64,000 bases of DNA from Amycolatopsis sp. CA-230715 (GTDB lineage Bacteria; Actinomycetota; Actinomycetes; Mycobacteriales; Pseudonocardiaceae): NCBI RefSeq assembly GCF_018736145.1, contig NZ_CP059997.1:3843501-3907500 (forward strand), read 5' to 3'. Under the pieces are notes generated by a model. That model saw nothing but the letters and a program-made list of their open reading frames with translations. It was not told the origin of the DNA and searched no databases. Shown piece after piece: positions 57,205 to 64,000 of the stretch (the stretch's first letter is position 1; every line of letters starts with the position of its first letter). The translations under genes and the position numbers were made by a program.

Positions 57205-57834
57205 TCAGGATTCCGGGGTGAACTCGCCCGCGGGAGCACCCCAGGACGGGGCGTCGCCGCGTTCTTCCGCCAGCGCGCGCCTGCGTTCGTTCTCCGTGCG
57301 CACGCGGTCCACCTCCGAGGCGATGTACTCCTCGTCGTAGCGCTGGAACACCCGCGCCGGGTTGCCCGCCACCAGCGAGCGCGCCGGGACGTCCTTGGCC
57401 ACCACGGAGTTCGGCTGCACGGTGGCGAAATCGCCGATCGTCACGCCCGCCATGATCACCACGAGCCCGCCGATGAAGCAGCCCTTGCCGATCCGCACCG
57501 GTTTGCGCTCGATCAGGTCGCTGCCGGAGTGGTTCTGCAGCGTCATGTTCGCCAGCCAGCTCGAATGCGTGAACACCAGCGTGTTCAGCCCGATGCTGGT
57601 GTGCTCGCCGATCTCCAGCCCGCCGCTCGCGTCGAGCACCGCGCCCTCGCCAATCCAGCAGTGCTCGCCGATCTTCAGGTTCTCCGGGCTGACGATCTTC
57701 GCGCGCTGGCGGATCCGGGTGCTCTCCGGCAGGCCGTACAGCTTGGCCCGCTCGGCGTCGTTCATGTACTCCCCGACCAGTTCGGTCAGGATCTGCGGGC
57801 GCAGGCGGTTGCTGCGCTCGTCGTCGAAGAACAT
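57205..57834 (-). CDS. Hexapeptide-repeat acyltransferase (WbbJ/maltose acetyltransferase type)
   Basis: 209 residues with a left-handed beta-helix: IVSPENLKIGEHCWIGEGAVLD, SIGLNTLVFTHSSW and PVRIGKGCFIGGLVVIMAGVTIG. The catalytic histidine is probably in FTHSSW. The end PNSVVAKDVPARSLVAGNPARVF is the usual closing motif. It likely O- or N-acetylates a sugar from the same operon. Its ATG overlaps the stop of the glycosyltransferase gene (TGATG). Confidence 0.85.
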   Translation of the reverse strand: MFFDDERSNRLRPQILTELVGEYMNDAERAKLYGLPESTRIRQRAKIVSPENLKIGEHCWIGEGAVLDASGGLEIGEHTSIGLNTLVFTHSSWLANMTLQNHSGSDLIERKPVRIGKGCFIGGLVVIMAGVTIGDFATVQPNSVVAKDVPARSLVAGNPARVFQRYDEEYIASEVDRVRTENERRRALAEERGDAPSWGAPAGEFTPES

Positions 57835-59033
57835 CAGCCGTCTTTCCCCGCCTTTTCGGCGACCAGCTTCTCGAAGGTGCGCAGGTGCTCGCCCGCGACG
57901 ACGTCGAGCCCGAAGTTGTCGCGGACCATCGCGCTCTGACGCTTGGCGATCGCTTCGCGCTTCGCCGGGTCGTCCAGCAGCTCGACGACGGTCTCGCGGA
58001 CCGCGGCCGGGTCGTCCGGCGGCACGAACAGGATGTTCTCGCCGTTGCGCAGCTCGATCCCGGGGTAGTTGTCCAGCGCGGCGGACGCGATGGTCGCCGT
58101 GCCGGACAGCATGGCCTCCAGCGACGCGGTGCCGCAGCCGCCGTTGAGGTCGTGGGTGACGATGTCCGCGGCGTCGAAGTAGGCGGGCACGTCGTCCTTC
58201 GGCACCGCGCCCTTCACGATGAACGCGTCCTTCACGCCGAGTTCTTCGGCGCGCTTGAGGAACGCGTCGTGGTAGACGCGGCCGACGACGACGACCTTGG
58301 TGTCCGGGTGCTTTTCCAGGATCCCCGGCATGGCTTCCACCAGCGGCAGCCGGTTGCGCAGCGGGATGACGTGCCCGAGCGAGACGATGAGCGGCGCGTC
58401 GCCGATCTCGTTCTCCGCGCGCACGTCCTTCGTCAGCGGCTTCTCGAAGTGCTCGGTGTCGACCGCGATCGGGTAGTAGTCCGAGTTCGCGTCGCTCGTC
58501 TTGTACCGCTCGACGCAGTAGTCGACGCCGAGCTTGTCGAGGATGACGTAGCGCGGCTTGATGTAGCCGAGGATCGGCCGCACCAGGCACGCGTCGAGGA
58601 ACCGGAACACCGCGCCGTACAGCTTCTTCTCGCTGATCAGCAGGGTGTGGATGGTCAGCACGACGGGGATGTTGCGACGCCGGGCGTAGAGGCCCGCCAT
58701 CCACGACAGGTCGAAGAACTGCCCGTGCAGGTGCACCGCGTCCGGCTTGAACTCGTCGAGGAGCTTGCGCAGCTTGCGCCAGTTTCCCGGCCGCACCGAC
58801 GAGAACGTCATGTCGAAGTCGATCGACAGGCCGATCTGCGGCATCTTCATCGCGGGCAGCCGCACCACGCGGTACCCGTGCTTTTCCTCCTCGGCGGGGG
58901 CGTCCCCGTAGGCCGCCGTGACGGCCAGTACCTCATGCCCGTTCGCCGCGTACTGCTCGGCGAGCGAGGCCGACATGTGCGCACTTCCCCCCACCCGGGG
59001 CGGGAAGAAGTTGTTCACGACCACGATCCGCAT
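57834..59033 (-). CDS. GT4-family glycosyltransferase
   Basis: 399 residues, GT-B fold. The N-terminus MRIVVVNNFFPPRVGGSA and the donor motif HDLNGGCGTASLEAMLSGTATIAS (E-x7-E region, about 297-320) are typical of GT4. VVSLGHVIPLRNRLPLVEAM is the linker block. The acceptor would be a lipid-linked sugar at the membrane. ATG 59033 has AGGGG six bases upstream; ATG 59069, which overlaps the epimerase stop, would add 12 residues of poor conservation. Confidence 0.87.
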   Translation of the reverse strand: MRIVVVNNFFPPRVGGSAHMSASLAEQYAANGHEVLAVTAAYGDAPAEEEKHGYRVVRLPAMKMPQIGLSIDFDMTFSSVRPGNWRKLRKLLDEFKPDAVHLHGQFFDLSWMAGLYARRRNIPVVLTIHTLLISEKKLYGAVFRFLDACLVRPILGYIKPRYVILDKLGVDYCVERYKTSDANSDYYPIAVDTEHFEKPLTKDVRAENEIGDAPLIVSLGHVIPLRNRLPLVEAMPGILEKHPDTKVVVVGRVYHDAFLKRAEELGVKDAFIVKGAVPKDDVPAYFDAADIVTHDLNGGCGTASLEAMLSGTATIASAALDNYPGIELRNGENILFVPPDDPAAVRETVVELLDDPAKREAIAKRQSAMVRDNFGLDVVAGEHLRTFEKLVAEKAGKDG

Positions 59034-59068
59034 GTTGCGCCCCTCTGCCGGCCCCGCCGCCTGAGCCA

Positions 59069-59998
59069 TCAGGCAGACGCCTTGACCAGGTCGGTCATGC
59101 CCTGCTCGACGGTGATCTCCGGCTCCCAGCCGAGGACCTCCCTGGCACGGGTGATGTCGGCCGCACGACGGGACACGAGCACGTCACGCGGGTTGAACTG
59201 CGGCTCGACGTCCACGCCGACCGCCTGGATCAGGATCTTCGCCAGCGCGGCGATCGAGGTGTCCACGCCGGTGCCGATGTTGATCGGCAGGTTCGCCTGC
59301 TCCGACTCGAGCGCCGCGACGACCGACTTCGCGAGGTCGGTGACGTGGATGAAGTCCATCGACTGCTCGCCCTTGCCGTCGATGACCGGCGGCTGGCCCG
59401 CGCGCAGGCGCTGGATGAAGTGGTTGATCACCGAGGTGTAGTAGGCCTCGATCTTCTGGCCGGGCCCGTACACGTTGAAGAAGCGCAGCGCGTTCCAGGA
59501 CAGGCCCTTCTGGCGCTGGTAGAAGCCGAGCAGGTCCTCGCCGGCGCGCTTGGAGATGCAGTACGGGGTGAGCGGGCGCAGCTCGTCGTCCTCGTGCATC
59601 GGCAGGCGCTTCGGGTCGCCGTACACCGAGGCGGTGGAGGCGAACACGAGCCGCTCGACGCCCTCGTCCGCGGCGGCGGCGAAGACGTTGTGGTTCCCGG
59701 TCATGTTGATGTCGATGGACTCGTGCGGGTCCGCGATCGACTTGTTGATCGACACCGTGGCGAAGTGGATGGCGTGGGTGCAGCCGCGGATGGCCTCGCG
59801 GACCGCGCCGCCGTAGCGCACGTCCTTCTCCACCAGCTCGACCTTGCCGGTCTTGATCCACTCGTTGACCAGGTCGCGGTCGCCGCGGCCCATGTTGTCG
59901 AAGATGCGGACGGAGTAGCCGCGCTCGAGCAGGATCGGGATGGTGTGCGAGGCGATGAAGCCCGCGCCGCCGGTGAAGAAGACCTTCTTGTCGGACAT
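59069..59998 (-). CDS. NAD-dependent nucleotide-sugar epimerase/dehydratase
   Basis: 309 residues, extended SDR. The NAD motif is FTGGAGFIASHTIPIL (about 8-23), the catalytic residues are in ASTASVYGDP and YCISKRAGEDLL (Y-x-x-x-K), and NVYGPGQ follows. It is close to UDP-glucose 4-epimerase-like enzymes, but the exact sugar cannot be read. It lies between the DegT aminotransferase and the GT4 gene in one minus-strand operon. Confidence 0.9.
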   Translation of the reverse strand: MSDKKVFFTGGAGFIASHTIPILLERGYSVRIFDNMGRGDRDLVNEWIKTGKVELVEKDVRYGGAVREAIRGCTHAIHFATVSINKSIADPHESIDINMTGNHNVFAAAADEGVERLVFASTASVYGDPKRLPMHEDDELRPLTPYCISKRAGEDLLGFYQRQKGLSWNALRFFNVYGPGQKIEAYYTSVINHFIQRLRAGQPPVIDGKGEQSMDFIHVTDLAKSVVAALESEQANLPINIGTGVDTSIAALAKILIQAVGVDVEPQFNPRDVLVSRRAADITRAREVLGWEPEITVEQGMTDLVKASA

Positions 59999-60048
59999 GG
60001 TTTGCGCTGTCTCCTAGTGCTGGTTCGTGCGCTGACTGGTCGGGAAGC

Positions 60049-61188
60049 TCAGGACAGTTCGGCCAGGACCGCGCGGACGCCTTCGGCGACCCGGTCCACT
60101 TCGGTGTCGGTCAGGTTGGCGTGCATCGGCACCGCGAGGTGGCGGGCGAACACGTCGGCGGACACCGGCAGCGGCGCCTGCTCGCCGTAGACCGGCTGCA
60201 GGTGCGAGGCGTAGGTGCCGAAGTTGCACTGGATACCGCGCTCGCGCAGCTTGACCGCGAACTTGCCGCGGCTGAGCTCCGGCGCGATCGTCAGGATGTA
60301 GGCCTGCCACGGGTGCTCGCGGTCCGCCAGCGCGACCGGCACCTCGATGCCGTCGAGGCCGTCGAACGCCTCGGTGTAGCGCTTGGCGACCGAGCGGCGC
60401 GCGGCGAGCAGGTCCGGCAGCCGGTCGAGCTGCACGTTCATGATCGCGGCCTGCACGTCGGAGAGGCGGAAGTTGTACCCGGCCTCGTGGAACGTCGGGA
60501 TGGGCAGTTCGTCGCTGCCTTCGCGGGCGATCGCGGGCTCGATGCCGTAGGTGTGCAGCTTGCGGGCGTGCGCGATGAGGTCCTCGCGGTCGGACACCAG
60601 CGCGCCACCTTCGCCCGCGGTGATGCCCTTGCGGCCGTGGAAGGAGAACGCGGCGAGGTCGCCGAGGCTGCCCGCCGGGCGAGTCTGGTAGGTCGCGCCC
60701 GCGGAGCAGGCGGCGTCCTCGAACAGCCACAGGCCGTGCTTGTCGGCGATCGCGCGGTACTCGTCGAAGTCACCGGGCTGGCCCGCGACGTCGACCGCGA
60801 GGATGCCGACGGTCTTCGGCGTGATGAGCGATTCGACGTGCTTCGGGTCGGCGCTCCAGATGTCGGGGCGGATGTCCGCGAACACCGGCTTCGCGCCCGC
60901 CTGGAGCACCGCGTGCCCGGTCGCCGGGAAGGTGTAGTCGCCGACGATCACCTCGTCGCCCGGCTTGACGCCGAGGACGCGGAGGCCGAGATAGAGCGCG
61001 GAGCCGCAGTTGCTGGTGGTCAGCGCGTGCCGCGTGCCGACGGTGGCGGCGAACCGCTCCTCGAACTTGCGGCAGGTCGGACCGGCGCCGGCGAGCCACC
61101 CCGACCGGAACACCTCCGCGACCGCCGCGAGCTCTTCTTCACCGACGGTGGGCTGGCCGAGGGCGATCGTGGCCGGAGTGTCAGACAT
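60049..61188 (-). CDS. DegT/DnrJ/EryC1 sugar aminotransferase (second copy)
   Basis: 379 residues. PLP motifs are TSNCGSALYLGLR (about 58-70), LFEDAACSAGA (about 155-165) and Lys187 in FSFHGRKGITAGEGG. It is not a close copy of the gene at 54372. It would aminate a keto-sugar nucleotide such as a 4-keto-6-deoxy sugar. It is the first gene of the operon and divergent from the SARP regulator, 135 bases apart. Confidence 0.88.
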   Translation of the reverse strand: MSDTPATIALGQPTVGEEELAAVAEVFRSGWLAGAGPTCRKFEERFAATVGTRHALTTSNCGSALYLGLRVLGVKPGDEVIVGDYTFPATGHAVLQAGAKPVFADIRPDIWSADPKHVESLITPKTVGILAVDVAGQPGDFDEYRAIADKHGLWLFEDAACSAGATYQTRPAGSLGDLAAFSFHGRKGITAGEGGALVSDREDLIAHARKLHTYGIEPAIAREGSDELPIPTFHEAGYNFRLSDVQAAIMNVQLDRLPDLLAARRSVAKRYTEAFDGLDGIEVPVALADREHPWQAYILTIAPELSRGKFAVKLRERGIQCNFGTYASHLQPVYGEQAPLPVSADVFARHLAVPMHANLTDTEVDRVAEGVRAVLAELS

Positions 61189-61311
61189 ACCTCTCCCATT
61201 GCGTCAAGTCGAGCAGCAGTGTATTAGGCCAGCATTTGCCCCTGGCATCCCCGTACCCGGGACGCCCGGGAAGACCGCGAAGTTGCTGTGACACGCCCGA
61301 CGCACGACAGC

Positions 61312-61317
61312 GATAAT
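61312..61317 (+). promoter_or_regulatory. -10 element of the SARP gene (leaderless)
   Basis: GATAAT, one base from the consensus, ends six bases before the ATG. No ribosome site is present. Confidence 0.4.
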
Positions 61318-61323
61318 CACCGT

Positions 61324-64000
61324 ATGCGGTTCGCCATCCTCGGCCCGGTGCAGGCCACACGGGCCGATGGGAGCGATGTCCCCCTCGGCGGCCCGCGCGG
61401 GCGCGCGCTGCTCACGCTGCTCGCCCTCGACGCCGGACGGATCGTCCCGGCCGAACGGCTCATCGACGGCCTCTACGGCGAGCAGCCGCCCGACGGCGCC
61501 GCGAACGCGCTCCAGTCACAGGTGTCGAGGCTGCGCGCGAACCTCGGGGTCACGATCGAACACCACTCCGCCGGGTACCGGCTGGCGCTGGCCGACGAAG
61601 ACCGCGTGGACGCGCGCGAGTTCGCGAAACTCGCGGCCGACGGCAAAAGCGCGCTCGCGGCTGGAGAGCACGGTGAGGCCGCCCGCCTGCTCGGCGAGGC
61701 GCTCGCGCTGTGGCGAGGACGTGCGCTTTCCGACGTGCCCTCGGCCGAAGCGCAGGCCACCCGCCTCGAAGAGGAACGCCTCGCCGTCACCGAGGACCAC
61801 ATCGAGGCCGCGCTGCGTACCGGCGAGCACGAAGCGCTGCTCCCCGCGCTGCGAGAGCTCGCGAGCGAACACCCGCTGCGTGAGCGTTTTCACGCCCAGC
61901 TCGTCCGCGCGCTGCACGCGAGCGGGAAGCAGGCGGAGGCGCTCACCGCGTTCGAGACCGCGCGCCACACGCTCGCCGACGAACTCGGCGCGGATCCGTC
62001 GCCCGAGCTGGCGGCCGCCCACCTCGCCGTGCTCACCGGCGAGCAGCCGCGCGTGACGGCACGGCACGGGCTGCCCGCGCAGCTCACCAGCTTCGTCGGC
62101 AGGCAGGACGACCTCGACGGGATCGAAGCGCAGCTCACCGGCCACCGGCTCGTCACGCTGACCGGGCCGGGCGGCGCGGGAAAGACCCGGCTCGCGCTCG
62201 AAACCGCCGCGCGCTCGGCGCACGACGTCCACCTGGTGCAGTTCGCGCCGCTGACCGACGGCGAGGATGTGCCGCAGACCGTGCTGACCGCGCTCGGCCT
62301 GCGCGACACCGACGCCAGCGGCCGCACCACCACCCCGCCAGCGGACCGGCTCGTCGCCGCGCTCGCCGACCGGCCGGTGCTGCTCGTGTTCGACAACTGC
62401 GAGCACGTCATCGACGACGCGGCGGCGCTCGCGGCGAGGCTGCTGGCCGCCTGCCCGCGCCTGCGGCTGCTCGCCACCAGCCGGGAACCGCTCGGCATCA
62501 CCGGCGAGGACCTGGTGGCCGTCTCGCGACTCGCGGTGCCGCCGCCGGGCACCCCGCCCGAGCGGGCGCTCGACTTCCCCGCCGTGCGCCTGTTCGCCGA
62601 CCGCGCGGCCGCCGGTGGCCGCGATCTGGTGCTGGACGCCGGAACCGCCGAGCACGTCCGCCGCATCTGCGCCGCGCTCGACGGGCTGCCCCTGGCCATC
62701 GAACTGGCCGCCGCGCGGGTCCGCACGCTACCGATCGAGGAGGTTTCCGCCCGCCTCGACGACCGGTTCGGCCTGTTCGCCAAGGGCAGCCGCACCGCGG
62801 ACGCGCGCCACCGCGGGCTGCGCGCCGTCGTCGAATGGAGCTGGGACCTCCTCGACGACGACGAACGCGGGCTCGCGACGCGGCTCTCGGTGTTCGCCGG
62901 CAGCGCGACGATCGCCACCGTCGCCGAGGTCAGCGGCCTGCCGTCGGCGCTCGAACTGCTGACGGGGCTCGTCGACAAGTCGTTCGCCGAGATCAGCGGC
63001 GACCGGTACCGCATGCTCGAAACGATCAAGGCGTTCTGCGCCGACCGCCTCGCGGAAGCGGGCGAGACCGAGCGGTTCCACCGCGCGCACGCCGAGTACT
63101 ACCTCGCGCTGGCCACCGAAGTGGGCCGCCACGTCCTGACCGCCGACCAGCTCGGCGCGCTGGCGAAGCTCGACGCCGAGCACGACGAACTGCTCGGCGC
63201 GCTGCGCTGGGCGATCGACGCCGACCACGAGCTCGCGCTGCGGCTGATCGGCGCGCTTTCCGCGTACTGGCTGTTGCGCGGCAAGCGGTTCGAGGGGTCC
63301 GCGCTGAGCCGGGAGCTGGCCGCGCGGCTGGCCCCGGAACAACCCGAGGACCTGCACGAGGAACACCTGCTGTGCCTGCTGCACGCGGTGCACGGGGTGC
63401 GCGACACCGAAGCGATCCGCGCGCGGATCGACGCGGTCAGCTCCGGCAGCAGGGAGCGGCTGCCGTCCCGTTGGCCGGTGCTGAGCGTGCTGAACGCCAT
63501 GTTCGCGGGCCCGCCGCCGGACGCCCGGTACGACGACTACGTCGATACGAGCCAAATTCCCGCCGACGACGCGTGGGGCTGGGCACTCGTCTGCGTCGGC
63601 GAGGGCCTGACCCGGCTCTACCACGGCAAACCCGCCGACGCGATCGGCCTGCTGACCGACGGGCTCGCCCGCTTCCGCGCGCTCGGCGAGCGGTGGGGGT
63701 TGTCGATCACGCTGACGCACCTCGCCCAAATCGTTTCGTGGCAAGGAGATCAGGACCGGGCCCTCGCCCTGCTCGACGAAGCGATCGAGCTGACCGGCCT
63801 GCTCGGCTCGATGGAGGAGACCGCGGACCTGGTCCGGCAGCGCGCCGACTGCGTGCTGCGCCTCGGCGACCGCGCCGGTGCCCGCGCGGGCTATCAGCGC
63901 GCGGTCGACTTCGCCGGGCGCAGCGGCGCGCTCGACAAGCTCGCCGAAACCCATCTGGCACTGGCGAACCTGCACCGGCTCGAAGGCGACCACGCCGAGG
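61324..64000 (+). CDS. AfsR/SARP-type transcriptional regulator, 3' end outside window
   Basis: 892 residues are visible. An OmpR-type winged-helix domain (about 1-90, FAILGPVQATRADG and QSQVSRLRANLG) is followed by the bacterial transcriptional activation domain (about 95-240, ending SPELAAAHLAVL). An NB-ARC-like ATPase has Walker A GPGGAGKT (about 281-288) and VLLVFDNCEHV as Walker B. From about 600 onward come TPR-like helical repeats. Such proteins activate biosynthetic genes after ATP-dependent changes; the target could be the divergent sugar operon at 57205-61188, which is inference from position. Confidence 0.9.
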   Translation, partial: MRFAILGPVQATRADGSDVPLGGPRGRALLTLLALDAGRIVPAERLIDGLYGEQPPDGAANALQSQVSRLRANLGVTIEHHSAGYRLALADEDRVDAREFAKLAADGKSALAAGEHGEAARLLGEALALWRGRALSDVPSAEAQATRLEEERLAVTEDHIEAALRTGEHEALLPALRELASEHPLRERFHAQLVRALHASGKQAEALTAFETARHTLADELGADPSPELAAAHLAVLTGEQPRVTARHGLPAQLTSFVGRQDDLDGIEAQLTGHRLVTLTGPGGAGKTRLALETAARSAHDVHLVQFAPLTDGEDVPQTVLTALGLRDTDASGRTTTPPADRLVAALADRPVLLVFDNCEHVIDDAAALAARLLAACPRLRLLATSREPLGITGEDLVAVSRLAVPPPGTPPERALDFPAVRLFADRAAAGGRDLVLDAGTAEHVRRICAALDGLPLAIELAAARVRTLPIEEVSARLDDRFGLFAKGSRTADARHRGLRAVVEWSWDLLDDDERGLATRLSVFAGSATIATVAEVSGLPSALELLTGLVDKSFAEISGDRYRMLETIKAFCADRLAEAGETERFHRAHAEYYLALATEVGRHVLTADQLGALAKLDAEHDELLGALRWAIDADHELALRLIGALSAYWLLRGKRFEGSALSRELAARLAPEQPEDLHEEHLLCLLHAVHGVRDTEAIRARIDAVSSGSRERLPSRWPVLSVLNAMFAGPPPDARYDDYVDTSQIPADDAWGWALVCVGEGLTRLYHGKPADAIGLLTDGLARFRALGERWGLSITLTHLAQIVSWQGDQDRALALLDEAIELTGLLGSMEETADLVRQRADCVLRLGDRAGARAGYQRAVDFAGRSGALDKLAETHLALANLHRLEGDHAE

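Overview
The window is high-GC actinobacterial chromosome, most likely from Amycolatopsis or another Pseudonocardiaceae genus. It carries a mycolata-type arabinogalactan locus (wzm, wzt, glfT1, glfT2, dprE1, dprE2, an Emb-type arabinosyltransferase, ubiA, glf), a Bpa/PafE proteasome activator, EspG/PPE-like proteins and a SARP regulator, with many GTG starts and predicted leaderless promoters. All assignments come from reading sequence motifs; no database search was possible.

Layout. 1-1731: one end of an integrated element with a NUDIX-like fragment, an intact tRNA-Ser(UGA), a small conserved-looking protein and a tyrosine recombinase. It abuts the 5' half of a second, interrupted tRNA-Ser(UGA) gene. 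1752-6714: MarR regulator, zinc metallopeptidase, quinone oxidoreductase, a class V aminotransferase-like protein without the PLP lysine, and Bpa. The last three match the order around Rv3777, Rv3778c and Rv3780 of Mycobacterium tuberculosis. 6749-14703: a glycan island with a pyruvyltransferase, a full set of pseudaminic acid genes and a protein with sialyltransferase (GT29) motifs. It sits between bpa and the galactan exporter. 14819-17492: wzm-wzt-glfT1. 17587-20121: EspG with PE/PPE-like partners. 21905-26683: glfT2, gtrA, dprE1-dprE2. 26780-30509: accessory genes, including a probable type VII-secreted muramidase-like protein. 30773-36683: emb, then glf-PAP2-ubiA. 36763-48717: three related giant membrane proteins, an AftB-like glycosyltransferase, acyltransferase, HAD and F420-type genes and a flippase-like protein. 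48766-56437: a LuxC/LuxE/ligase/ketoreductase/ACP/LpxA-like operon, divergent from an aminotransferase-oxidoreductase pair. 57205-61188: a second sugar operon. 61324-64000: start of a large SARP-type regulator.

How the genes work together. Most of the window builds the cell envelope. Glf makes UDP-Galf. GlfT1 and GlfT2 build galactan on a lipid carrier and Wzm-Wzt exports it. UbiA, the PAP2 phosphatase and DprE1/DprE2 make decaprenyl-phosphoarabinose, which the Emb and AftB-like enzymes use outside the membrane. Two further modules appear to decorate the envelope: a pseudaminic acid module with a candidate transferase, and a carrier-protein-dependent acylation module that may act on a 3-amino sugar. 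Intergenic gaps, mainly between convergent genes, carry recurring palindromic repeats.
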